From positions 1 through 64,000 of the forward strand of contig NZ_JAGHMH010000016.1 in the NCBI RefSeq assembly GCF_017741935.1: a DNA stretch of 64,000 nucleotides, read 5' to 3'. The position numbers and the translations under genes were made by a program. Origin of the DNA: Rhizobium sp. 16-449-1b (GTDB lineage Bacteria; Pseudomonadota; Alphaproteobacteria; Rhizobiales; Rhizobiaceae). Positions 15,829 through 23,541 of the stretch are shown here, one piece after another (position 1 is the first letter of the stretch; each line of letters opens with the position of its first letter). The notes under the pieces are model-generated. The model was not told the DNA's origin and made no database searches. It worked only from the letters and a program-made list of their open reading frames with translations.

Positions 15829-15843
15829 CCGGTAGTGTGCGTT
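15818..15843 (+). promoter_or_regulatory. EcfG-type promoter of phyR (GGAAC-N17-CGTT)
   Basis: GGAAC at 15818-15822, CGTT at 15840-15843, 48 bases before the phyR ATG. It implies positive feedback of EcfG on its own activator. Confidence 0.75.
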
Positions 15844-15890
15844 CTCGATGCACTGGAGCTGTTTTTCGGCCCTGCTTATGGGAGCTTTCT

Positions 15891-16685
15891 ATGACACTTT
15901 CTACTCGAATTGCGCCGCACCTTCCTTATCTGCGCCGCTATTCACGGGCGTTGACCGGCACACAGACATCAGGCGACGCGTATGTCGCCGCAGTGCTTGA
16001 GGCAATCATTGCCGACATATCCATTTTCCCTGACACATCGAACGACCGCGTTGCACTCTACAAACTGTTCACGACGCTGTTTGGTTCCTCGACGGTGCAG
16101 ATTCCCGAGCCCTCCTCCCCCTACGCCTGGGAGCAGCGCGCCACCATCAACCTCGGAAAAGTCTCGCCGCGCGCCCGCCAGGCCTTCATCCTGGCCTCGG
16201 TCGAAAACTTCCGCGTCGGCGAAATCGCCGAGATCCTCGACAGCGAGGAGAGCGAAGTGGCGACCCTGCTCGACAGCGCATCGCGCGAGATTTCCCGCCA
16301 GGTCGCGACCGATATCATGATCATCGAGGACGAACCGCTGATCGCCATGGATATCGAGCAGATGGTCGAGAGCCTCGGCCACCGCGTCACCGGCATCGCC
16401 CGCACCCACACGGAAGCCGTGGCGCTTTACAACAAGACCAAGCCGAGCATGGTTCTCGCCGACATCCAGCTTGCCGATGGCAGCTCGGGTATCGACGCGG
16501 TCAACGACATCCTGAAGACCTCGAGCGTGCCGGTGATCTTCATCACCGCCTTCCCCGAGCGCCTTCTGACCGGTGAGCGTCCCGAGCCGACCTTCCTCGT
16601 CACCAAGCCATTCAATCCTGACATGGTCAAAGCTCTGATCAGCCAGGCGCTTTTCTTCAACGAAAGCACGAAGGCAGCCGCCTGA
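15891..16685 (+). CDS. phyR: Anti-anti-sigma response regulator PhyR
   Basis: 264 residues. The N-terminal half mimics an ECF sigma factor (LRRYSRALTGTQTSGDAYVAAVLEAI, and LGKVSPRARQAFILASVENFRVGEIAEIL); the C-terminal half is a receiver domain with MIIEDEPLIAMDIE, the phospho-acceptor Asp in VLADIQLADGSSG, the Thr in PVIFITAFPE and Lys in VTKPFN. On phosphorylation the sigma-like part binds NepR and frees EcfG. The ATG at 15891 has GGAG 6 bases upstream; the frame is open upstream of it but that part is unconserved. It is divergent from nepR-ecfG and followed by a cognate-type kinase. Confidence 0.95.
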   Translation: MTLSTRIAPHLPYLRRYSRALTGTQTSGDAYVAAVLEAIIADISIFPDTSNDRVALYKLFTTLFGSSTVQIPEPSSPYAWEQRATINLGKVSPRARQAFILASVENFRVGEIAEILDSEESEVATLLDSASREISRQVATDIMIIEDEPLIAMDIEQMVESLGHRVTGIARTHTEAVALYNKTKPSMVLADIQLADGSSGIDAVNDILKTSSVPVIFITAFPERLLTGERPEPTFLVTKPFNPDMVKALISQALFFNESTKAAA

Positions 16686-16705
16686 CGCTATATTTCAGCC
16701 ATTGC

Positions 16706-16730
16706 GGAACAATGCGAAAGGGGGAGCGTT
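16706..16730 (+). promoter_or_regulatory. EcfG-type promoter of the kinase gene (GGAAC-N16-CGTT)
   Basis: GGAAC at 16706-16710 and CGTT at 16727-16730 with a 16-base spacer, 120 bases before the kinase GTG start. Perfect match to the EcfG consensus. Confidence 0.75.
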
Positions 16731-16753
16731 CCAGTCCATCTGCAGCGCTCCCC
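16721..16753 (+). terminator. Hairpin after phyR overlapping the kinase promoter
   Basis: GGGGAGCG / CGCTCCCC stem with a 17-base loop, followed by GGATATTAAGATTTTAT. It may partly terminate the phyR transcript; its left arm contains the start of the -10 element of the EcfG promoter. Confidence 0.45.
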
Positions 16754-16853
16754 GGATATTAAGATTTTATCTAGCGCTTGCCTCTAAAAAGAAGCGGTGG
16801 GCGGACTTTCGGGTCTGCTGGCGGCATAAACGGATTGAAGGAAAGGCGGCTGG

Positions 16854-17885
16854 GTGAAGAGGACTGGACCATTGGCCGGCACGCCCTTCGCATTGGAAGG
16901 CAAAGAGCTCTTGATGGAGCGGGCGCTCGCGAGCGCCGGCATCGCCGTTGTCTATCAGGATCCCGACCTCGGCATCGTCTATGCCGAGAACCTCCCCGCG
17001 CATCTTGAACACGCCGTTCTCCCCGGCGGCAGCGACGCCGACATGTTCGGCGAAGTCCACGCGCGCAATCTCGAAACACTGAAGCGCAAGGTGCTGGAAA
17101 CCGGCACGCCGGCCAGCACCGAGGCCGACATCGCCATTGACGGCGAGATGCGCACCTACGAAATCAAGGTGCAACGCGTCACCCTCGGCCACGAAATCGG
17201 CCTGCTGTCGATCATTACCGAAATCACCGAGACCAGACACCGCGAGAAGGTGCTGAAATCGCTTCTGCGCGAACTCTCGCACCGCTCGAAGAACCTGCTC
17301 GCCATCATCCAGGGCATCGCCACGCAGACCGCCCGCAACACGCTGTCTCTCGACAGCTTCCTCGTGAAGTTCCGCGGCCGGCTTCAGTCGCTGTCGAACT
17401 CGCAGGACCTCATCACCGACAGCAGCTGGCGCGGCGCCTTCCTCGTCGAACTCACCCGCAAGCAGTTCGCCCCCTATTGGCCTGAGAGTGCCGGCCCCCT
17501 GCCCGTCACCGGGCTCAATGTTCACCTGACGCCGAACGCCGCGGTGCATGTCGGTCTTGCGCTCCACGAGTTGATCGTCAATTCGGCGACCTTCGGCGCC
17601 ATTGCCGGCGGTGCGCCCGCGATCGCGCTCGACTGTCAGGAAACCACGCACGGCGACCGCAAGGCGATCAGCTTCACCTGGACCGAAACGCTGCCCAACG
17701 ACGAAGTCCACGAGTTCAGCGACAACAGCTTCGGCCGCATCGTGCTCGAGCGCGTCGTGCCCTCGTCGGTCAACGGCAAGGCCGATCTGCGCCTGACGCC
17801 AGGCCGCATCGAGTATCACCTGCTGATCCCCGATACCGAATTCGAGATCCTCAAGCGCGCGCCGCAGCAGGTCGGCGGCGTCTGA
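16854..17885 (+). CDS. HWE/HisKA_2-family sensor kinase of the general stress response (RsiC/PhyK-like)
   Basis: 343 residues starting at GTG with AAGGAAAGG about 8 bases before. No transmembrane segment. An N-terminal PAS-like part (about 20-125: ALASAGIAVVYQDPDLGIVYAENLP) is followed by the HisKA_2 phospho-acceptor box LLRELSHRSKNLLAIIQGIA (His near residue 143) and a diverged ATPase domain with ALHELIVNSATFGAI. Kinases of this family phosphorylate PhyR; in Sinorhizobium the adjacent kinase is RsiC. The ATPase domain lacks an obvious GxG lid-type run, as in other HWE/HisKA_2 kinases. It has its own EcfG-type promoter, so the kinase is under the control of the pathway it feeds. Confidence 0.88.
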   Translation: MKRTGPLAGTPFALEGKELLMERALASAGIAVVYQDPDLGIVYAENLPAHLEHAVLPGGSDADMFGEVHARNLETLKRKVLETGTPASTEADIAIDGEMRTYEIKVQRVTLGHEIGLLSIITEITETRHREKVLKSLLRELSHRSKNLLAIIQGIATQTARNTLSLDSFLVKFRGRLQSLSNSQDLITDSSWRGAFLVELTRKQFAPYWPESAGPLPVTGLNVHLTPNAAVHVGLALHELIVNSATFGAIAGGAPAIALDCQETTHGDRKAISFTWTETLPNDEVHEFSDNSFGRIVLERVVPSSVNGKADLRLTPGRIEYHLLIPDTEFEILKRAPQQVGGV

Positions 17886-17933
17886 CCGTCACTATCTTGC
17901 ATTCCATCAATTTTTATTGAATCCCGCGCACAA

Positions 17934-17972
17934 GAAAACAGCCAGTGCGAGGGCGGCGCACCGGCTGTTTTC
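17934..17972. terminator. Long hairpin terminator after the kinase gene
   Basis: GAAAACAGCC-A-GTGCG pairs with CGCAC-C-GGCTGTTTTC around a 7-base loop: 15 pairs and one A/C mismatch, with A-rich and T-rich ends. It can act in both directions. Confidence 0.8.
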
Positions 17973-18329
17973 ACTCACCGGGAGGGGACCGTGAGTGTGA
18001 TCCGAAGGTGGTTTGGGGGCGCGCATTTTTGGGTCGATGCGATCACCATTCGGATATCGCCATAACGGGCTGTGCGAGGAATGGTTCCCGCTCTTCACGA
18101 AAAATCTCTGATTTTTTCAATTATTCTTCCGCTGTGAAGATCGGCGCGGCCGCAAGCGCCCATCCTGCAACTTGACACCAATCAACTCAAGATCGAAAAA
18201 CCGTTCCAAAACAGTAGGATACGCCCGCCATCAAGCCCGTCTCATGCTAAAATTTTACCGTTTGATAAATTTTTTATCCTGAGTTACGCTTCGTTCCACT
18301 GGCCGTTTACCTATAATGAGGGAACTTCA
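17973..18329. other. Upstream region of preT, no gene seen
   Basis: About 357 bases with no credible coding frame. The last 100 bases before preT are AT-rich (around TTGATAAATTTTTTATC at 18263) and should hold the promoter. A TTGACA at 18172 has no good -10 at normal distance, and no clear RutR-type operator was found. Confidence 0.5.
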
Positions 18330-19691
18330 ATGGAACGTCTGGACACTGGGATTCATGCTGGCCGGCTTTCGCCCGCCGAGTATGACAAGAATTTCTCCGA
18401 TCTTCACCCGCGCCTCGACAAGCACGAGGCCCTGGTCGCCTCCGACCGCTGTTATTTCTGTTACGACGCGCCCTGTATGACGGCCTGTCCCACCGCCATC
18501 GATATCCCGCTCTTCATCAGGCAGATATCGACTGGCAATCCCCTCGGCTCCGCAAAGACCATCTTCGATCAGAACATCCTGGGCGGCATGTGCGCCCGCG
18601 TCTGTCCCACCGAAGAGCTCTGCGAGCAGGCCTGTGTACGCAACACGGCCGAGGAACGCCCTGTCGAGATCGGCCGTCTGCAGCGCTACGCCACCGATGC
18701 GGCCATGCAATCAGGCAAGCAGTATTACACCCGCGCTGCTTCATCAGGTAAGAAGATCGCCGTCGTCGGCGCCGGCCCGGCCGGCCTTGCCGCCGCGCAC
18801 CGCCTCGCGGTCAAGGGCCATGAGGTCGTGATCTACGACGCAAAGCCGAAATCCGGCGGCCTCAACGAATACGGCATCGCCACCTACAAGTCTGTCGACG
18901 GCTTCGCGCAGAAGGAAGTCGACTATGTGCTGTCGATCGGCGGCATCGAGGTCAGGCACGGACAGTTGCTCGGCCGAGACCTCCAGCTCGCCGACCTGCA
19001 GTCGCAATATGACGCCGTCTTCCTCGGCATCGGCCTCTCGGGCGTCAACGCGCTGCGCGTCGAGGGCGAGAACCTCGCGGGCGTCGACGACGCTGTCGAT
19101 TTCATCGCGGCGCTGCGCCAGACCGACAACAAGGGCGACATCGCCATCGGCCGCCGCGTCATCGTGCTCGGCGGCGGCATGACCGCCATCGATGCGGCCG
19201 TGCAGGCAAAGCTGCTTGGCGCCGAGGAAGTGACCATCTGCTACCGCCGCGGCAAGGAGCATATGAACGCCTCGGAATTCGAGCAGGATCTGGCGACCTC
19301 CAAAGGCGTCATCATCCGCCACTGGCTGGCGCCGAAAGCGATCCTTGCGCAGGACGGCAAGGTTGCGGCCTTGGAGGTCGAGTACACCACGCTGTCGGAG
19401 GGACGCCTAGCGACCACGGGCGAAACCGGCGTGATCGCCGCCGACCAAATCTTCAAGGCGATCGGCCAGGCCCTCGTTTCGTTGAGCCTTGGAAGCCTGC
19501 GTCTGGAGTCCGGACGCATCGTCGTCGATGCCGAAGGCCGCACCTCGCTTGACGGCGTCTGGGCCGGCGGCGACTGCGTCTTCGGGGGTAACGACCTCAC
19601 CGTCTCGGCCGTCGCCAATGGCCGCGACGCCGCCGAATCCATCCACCGCATGCTGGCCGCCGATGCGCAGCCGGCCGTTGCCGTCGCCTGA
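18330..19691 (+). CDS. preT: Dihydropyrimidine dehydrogenase subunit PreT (FAD/NAD-binding)
   Basis: 453 residues, glutamate-synthase-beta-like. The N-terminus has the Cys-rich Fe-S binding region (CYFCYDAPCMTACP, then CARVCPTEELCEQACV), followed by an FAD site GAGPAGLAAAHRLA (~150) and an NAD site with LGGGMTAIDAAVQA (~275). With PreA it reduces uracil and thymine to dihydropyrimidines using NAD(P)H, the first step of reductive pyrimidine breakdown. The ATG has GAGGGAA 6 bases upstream. preA starts 15 bases later, in the same operon. Confidence 0.92.
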   Translation: MERLDTGIHAGRLSPAEYDKNFSDLHPRLDKHEALVASDRCYFCYDAPCMTACPTAIDIPLFIRQISTGNPLGSAKTIFDQNILGGMCARVCPTEELCEQACVRNTAEERPVEIGRLQRYATDAAMQSGKQYYTRAASSGKKIAVVGAGPAGLAAAHRLAVKGHEVVIYDAKPKSGGLNEYGIATYKSVDGFAQKEVDYVLSIGGIEVRHGQLLGRDLQLADLQSQYDAVFLGIGLSGVNALRVEGENLAGVDDAVDFIAALRQTDNKGDIAIGRRVIVLGGGMTAIDAAVQAKLLGAEEVTICYRRGKEHMNASEFEQDLATSKGVIIRHWLAPKAILAQDGKVAALEVEYTTLSEGRLATTGETGVIAADQIFKAIGQALVSLSLGSLRLESGRIVVDAEGRTSLDGVWAGGDCVFGGNDLTVSAVANGRDAAESIHRMLAADAQPAVAVA

Positions 19692-19706
19692 AGGGGAGAG
19701 TGAACC

Positions 19707-21020
19707 ATGGCTGATCTCCGCAACAATTTCGTCGGCATCAAATCACCGAATCCCTTCTGGCTCGCCTCGGCGCCGCCGACAGACAAGGCCTACAACGTCG
19801 AGCGCGCCTTCAAGGCGGGCTGGGGCGGCGTGGTCTGGAAGACGCTGGGCGAGGAAGGCCCACCGGTCGTCAACGTCAACGGCCCGCGCTACGGCGCGAT
19901 CTGGGGCGCCGACCGCCGCCTGCTCGGCCTGAACAACATTGAGCTCATCACCGACCGCGACCTCTACACCAACCTGCGCGAAATGAAGCAGGTGAAGATG
20001 AACTGGCCGGACCGCGCGCTGATCGCCTCGATCATGGTTCCCTGCGAGGAGGAGAGCTGGAAGGCGATCCTGCCGCTGGTGGAAGAGACCGGCGCCGACG
20101 GCATCGAGCTCAACTTCGGCTGTCCGCACGGTATGTCCGAGCGCGGCATGGGTGCCGCAGTCGGCCAGGTGCCTGAGTATATCGAGATGGTGGTGCGCTG
20201 GTGCAAGCAGTACACCCGCATGCCCGTCATCACCAAGCTGACGCCCAATATCACCGACATCAGGAGGCCTGCCCGCGCAGCAAAAGCCGGTGGCACGGAC
20301 GCGGTGTCGCTGATCAACACGATCAACTCGATCACCTCGGTCAATCTCGACACCTTCTCGCCGGAACCCTCGATCGACGGACGCGGCAGCCATGGCGGCT
20401 ATTGCGGCCCGGCAGTCAAGCCGATCGCGCTCAACATGGTGGCCGAGATCGCCCGCGATCCGGAAACCCAGGGCCTGCCGATCTCAGGCATCGGCGGCGT
20501 CACCACCTGGCGCGATGCTGCCGAGTTCCTGGCGCTCGGCGCCGGCAATGTGCAGGTCTGCACGGCGGCGATGACCTACGGCTTCAAGATCGTCCAGGAG
20601 ATGATCTCCGGCCTCTCAGACTGGATGGACGCCAAGGGCCACCGCAACCTCGACGACATTACCGGTCGTGCCGTGCCCAATGTCTCCGACTGGCAATATC
20701 TGAACCTCAACTACATCGCCAAGGCCAGGATCGACCAGGACGCCTGCATCAAATGCGGCCGCTGCCACATCGCCTGCGAGGACACCTCGCACCAGGCGAT
20801 CACGCAGTTCGTCAACGGCGTCAGGCACTTCGAGGTGATGGAAGACGAGTGCGTCGGCTGCAACCTCTGCGTCAACGTCTGTCCCGTCGAGAACTGCATC
20901 ACCATGGAGCAGCTTCCATCCGGCAGCCTCGACGAACGCACCGGCAAGACCGTCGACCCGAACTACGCCAACTGGACGACGCACCCGAACAACCCGATGG
21001 CCAGGCAGGCCGCGGAGTAA
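19707..21020 (+). CDS. preA: Dihydropyrimidine dehydrogenase subunit PreA
   Basis: 437 residues. The N-terminal three-quarters is a class 1B dihydroorotate-dehydrogenase-type FMN barrel (FVGIKSPNPFWLASAPPT, GIELNFGCPHGMSERGMGAAVGQ with the catalytic Cys, then GIGGVTTWRDAAEFLALGAGNVQVCTA). The C-terminus has two ferredoxin-type 4Fe-4S motifs, CIKCGRCHIACED and CVGCNLCVNVCPVENC. This is the pyrimidine-binding half of the PreTA enzyme. A perfect 14-bp hairpin follows at 21034. Confidence 0.93.
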   Translation: MADLRNNFVGIKSPNPFWLASAPPTDKAYNVERAFKAGWGGVVWKTLGEEGPPVVNVNGPRYGAIWGADRRLLGLNNIELITDRDLYTNLREMKQVKMNWPDRALIASIMVPCEEESWKAILPLVEETGADGIELNFGCPHGMSERGMGAAVGQVPEYIEMVVRWCKQYTRMPVITKLTPNITDIRRPARAAKAGGTDAVSLINTINSITSVNLDTFSPEPSIDGRGSHGGYCGPAVKPIALNMVAEIARDPETQGLPISGIGGVTTWRDAAEFLALGAGNVQVCTAAMTYGFKIVQEMISGLSDWMDAKGHRNLDDITGRAVPNVSDWQYLNLNYIAKARIDQDACIKCGRCHIACEDTSHQAITQFVNGVRHFEVMEDECVGCNLCVNVCPVENCITMEQLPSGSLDERTGKTVDPNYANWTTHPNNPMARQAAE

Positions 21021-21033
21021 GGCGAACATCTGA

Positions 21034-21069
21034 ACCCATACCGTGAGACCACGCGCTCACGGTATGGGT
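21034..21069 (+). terminator. Strong hairpin after preA
   Basis: ACCCATACCGTGAG / CTCACGGTATGGGT, a perfect 14-bp stem with an 8-base loop, 13 bases after the preA stop. It has no T-run, so it may stabilise the mRNA end or act with Rho. Confidence 0.65.
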
Positions 21070-21190
21070 CACCGCTTCATTCATGAGGCCGCGAGATCCT
21101 GGCGATGCCGATCACCGGTATTTTAGCAATAGTATACATAAGATACTAAAGCGCCCCTGCTACAACCTTAAGAGGTTTTCGGGGCAGATC

Positions 21191-21514
21191 ATGAAGTTTC
21201 CAATTATCGTCGCATTATGCGCAACAACCTCATTTCTTGCCGCCGGTGGTTACACCGTGGTGCCTCAGGCGCTGAGCTTTACTCAGGGAACGACATCCGC
21301 CAAGCCGATGATCATCGACAACGGCGTGATCGTTCAGCGGGGGACCTCTTGCAACATCAAGGGTAACATCAGCATCAACTCGGGCGAACGCATCTATCAC
21401 GTTCCGGGCCAGCATTATTACGCAGCCACGAAGATCTCGCCGCAATATGGCGAGCGCTGGTTCTGCTCCGAGGACGAGGCGCGCGCCGCAGGCTGGCGCA
21501 AGGCCAGCTATTGA
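21191..21514 (+). CDS. Secreted sunset-domain protein
   Basis: 107 residues. A signal peptide (MKFPIIVALCATTSFLAAGG) is followed by a short linker and a sunset domain: CNIKGNISINSGERIYHVPG, QHYYAATKI, GERWFCSEDEARAAGWRKA. The domain, named from its place at the end of secreted nucleases and succinoglycan-related proteins, has no defined activity; the two Cys and the His/Tyr set are conserved. The frame is open upstream, but this ATG starts the signal peptide. It is a single gene. Confidence 0.8.
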   Translation: MKFPIIVALCATTSFLAAGGYTVVPQALSFTQGTTSAKPMIIDNGVIVQRGTSCNIKGNISINSGERIYHVPGQHYYAATKISPQYGERWFCSEDEARAAGWRKASY

Positions 21515-21620
21515 TCGAAGGGAATGCGTGCCAGAGTTTGAACGAAGTCACTTGACTGCGTATCAGGCTTAGAGCGAACAATGTGCTTGTTCCGACCTGT
21601 CTATCACTAGGAATGACCCC

Positions 21621-21935
21621 ATGACGGACGCACTTGGTATTCGCGTAAAGAGCCCCGCACATCCCGGCGACTTTCTGAAGCACGAGGTCTTGGAAGAGCT
21701 TGCGCTTTCGGTCACCGATGCCGCGCGCGTCCTCGGCGTGACCCGCCCTGCCCTTTCCGCCCTGCTCAACGAGAGGGCATCGCTATCGCCGGAAATGGCG
21801 CTGCGGTTCGAGAAGGCTTTCGGACTTTCCATGGACACGCTGATGCGCATGCAAAACAGCTTCGACATTGCTCAGGCCCGCAAGCGTGAGAACGACATCA
21901 ACGTCAAGCCCTATCGCCCCGGCTCGCATCCGTAA
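21621..21935 (+). CDS. higA: HigA-family antitoxin-like HTH protein (no HigB partner beside it)
   Basis: 104 residues. HPGDFLKHEVLEELALSVTDAARVLGVTRPALSALLNERASLSPEMALRFEKAFG is the classical HigA/VapI helix-turn-helix, followed by the family end MDTLMRMQNSFDIAQAR. In canonical modules the ~90-residue HigB toxin lies just upstream and overlaps or abuts HigA; the 106 bases between the sunset gene and this ATG hold no such gene, and downstream is a convergent regulator. It is therefore an orphan, maybe a transcriptional regulator or an antitoxin for a toxin elsewhere. It has AGGA 9 bases before the ATG. Its 3' end overlaps ftrA by 32 bases. Confidence 0.85.
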   Translation: MTDALGIRVKSPAHPGDFLKHEVLEELALSVTDAARVLGVTRPALSALLNERASLSPEMALRFEKAFGLSMDTLMRMQNSFDIAQARKRENDINVKPYRPGSHP

Positions 21936-22911
21936 CCCGACCCGAAAACACCTTCCGATAAGCCCCCGGGCTGGTCCCCAGCCGTCGGCGAAAATGGTGC
22001 CGCATCGTTGCCGGTGTGCCGAAACCGCAGGCGGTGGCGATGTCGTCGAGCGATGCCTCGCCCTTTCGCTCCAGGAGTTCGCGCGCATGTCGCAGCCGCT
22101 CGGTGAGCAACCATTCGCCGACGCTCGATCCCGTGGTTGCCTCGAAGCGGCGCTGGAAGGTGCGCTGGCTCATCCCCGCCTTGGCCGCAAGCAGGCTGAT
22201 CGGCTGCTCCTCGTTCAGCCGCGCCCGCATCCACTCGATGAGCGGCCCGAGCCGCACGCCTTCGCGCGGCTGCGGCACCGGAGCGCGGATGAACTGCGCC
22301 TGCCCACCCTCGCGATGCGGCGGCACGACGAGGCGCCGGGCCACCGAATTGGCCGCCTCCGCACCGAAATCGCCGCGCACCACATGCAGGCAGAGATCGA
22401 TGCCGGCCGCACTGCCCGCCGCCGTCAGCATCCGCCCCTCGTCCATGTAGAGAACGTCGGCATCAAGCCCGATCTCGGGATAGCGCTCGGCGACGGAGGC
22501 GACATAGCGCCAGTGCGTCGTCGCCCGCTTGCCTGCAAGCAATCCCGAGGCGGCCAGAACCGCAACACCTGAGCACAGCGACATGATACGCACCCCTCGC
22601 CCATGCGCAGCTTGCAAGGCCTTTATCAGCCCGTCGGGTACCGGCGCATCGATCGCCCGCCAACCGGGAACGACAATCAGATCGGCATCCTCGAGATCGT
22701 CGAGACCGCCATCGACGGTGACGCTCAGCCCACCGGCCGCACGAAGCGGACCGGGTTCGACGCCGCAGGCGCGAAAGCGATACCAGTTCGCCCCCATCTC
22801 CGGCCTCGGCAGGCCGAAGACTTCGTAGGCAATGCCGAATTCGAAGGTGCACAGGCCGTCATAGACGAGCACGGCAACCTTGGGTCCTGATAGTGCGGCA
22901 ATATTTGGCAT
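21904..22911 (-). CDS. ftrA: GlxA/FtrA-type AraC-family regulator
   Basis: 335 residues. The N-terminal DJ-1/PfpI-like domain (KVAVLVYDGLCTFEFGIAYEVFGLPR; VRIMSLCSGVAVLAASGLLAGKRATTHW) is joined to a C-terminal AraC HTH pair (LAAKAGMSQRTFQRRFEATTG, then DIATACGFGTPATMRHHFRRRLGTSPGAYRKVF). Such regulators sense small nitrogen or redox metabolites in the first domain. The gene is divergent from a rhodanese gene, an arrangement common for FtrA, so that gene is the likely target. Start choice is uncertain: ATGs at 22932 and 22953 are in frame; the one used begins directly before the conserved domain. Confidence 0.85.
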   Translation of the reverse strand: MPNIAALSGPKVAVLVYDGLCTFEFGIAYEVFGLPRPEMGANWYRFRACGVEPGPLRAAGGLSVTVDGGLDDLEDADLIVVPGWRAIDAPVPDGLIKALQAAHGRGVRIMSLCSGVAVLAASGLLAGKRATTHWRYVASVAERYPEIGLDADVLYMDEGRMLTAAGSAAGIDLCLHVVRGDFGAEAANSVARRLVVPPHREGGQAQFIRAPVPQPREGVRLGPLIEWMRARLNEEQPISLLAAKAGMSQRTFQRRFEATTGSSVGEWLLTERLRHARELLERKGEASLDDIATACGFGTPATMRHHFRRRLGTSPGAYRKVFSGRVTDASRGDRA

Positions 22912-23000
22912 GATCTTTACGCCAGTCGTCATTATGGCCAGTTTCGCCCACACCTATCATCGCGCATCCTCGCCGGCAACAGCAACGACAGGAGACCCCG

Positions 23001-23459
23001 ATGCCCGACATGATCCCCGAACCCCAGCCCGCAACCCAAGCCGCGACACCAAGCTACGTCGCCGAAACCCCGGCCGCGACACCTGATGCGATCGCCGCCT
23101 ACTACGCCCGCAAGCTCGCCTTCGAAACCGATTGCTGGGACGTTCACGCCTCGCTTGCGTCAGGACGCATCGACTTCGTCCTCCTCGACGTCCGCTCTCC
23201 CGCCATGTTCGCACTGTCGCACGTGCCCGGCGCGCAGAACCTGCCGCACGGCAAGATGACCGCGCACCGCATGTCCGCGTGGCCATCGGACACGCTCTTC
23301 GTCGTCTATTGCGCCGGCCCGCATTGCAACGGCACCGACAAGGCGGCCCTTCGCCTCGCCAGACTCGGCTACCGGGTCAAGGTGATGATCGGCGGCATGA
23401 CCGGCTGGGCAGACGAAGGCTTTGATCTCGAAACCGGATCGTCCAACGCTACATCATAG
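23001..23459 (+). CDS. Rhodanese-like domain protein
   Basis: 152 residues. After an Ala/Pro/Thr-rich N-terminus of ~35 residues comes one rhodanese domain: FVLLDVRSPAMFALSHVPGAQNLPHGKM and the active loop VVYCAGPHCNGTDKAA, with the catalytic Cys in place. It could transfer sulfur to a thiol or cyanide acceptor. The divergent FtrA-type regulator probably controls it. Confidence 0.85.
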   Translation: MPDMIPEPQPATQAATPSYVAETPAATPDAIAAYYARKLAFETDCWDVHASLASGRIDFVLLDVRSPAMFALSHVPGAQNLPHGKMTAHRMSAWPSDTLFVVYCAGPHCNGTDKAALRLARLGYRVKVMIGGMTGWADEGFDLETGSSNATS

Positions 23460-23541
23460 CGGCGGGCATATGCGCCGAACGGGGAGATTGAGTTTTCCGC
23501 CGCGGCGCGCATAGTCATCGCAGGCTCAAGAGGTGGCCCGC

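Noticed and set aside
18172..18188. TTGACACCAATCAA as a RutR operator before preT
   Set aside because: Arms are not the GGTCAA type and the spacing differs from the site at 28196.
21375..21683. A HigB toxin near higA
   Set aside because: Frames on either strand in this interval have no RelE/HigB-like pattern; the sunset gene fills most of it.
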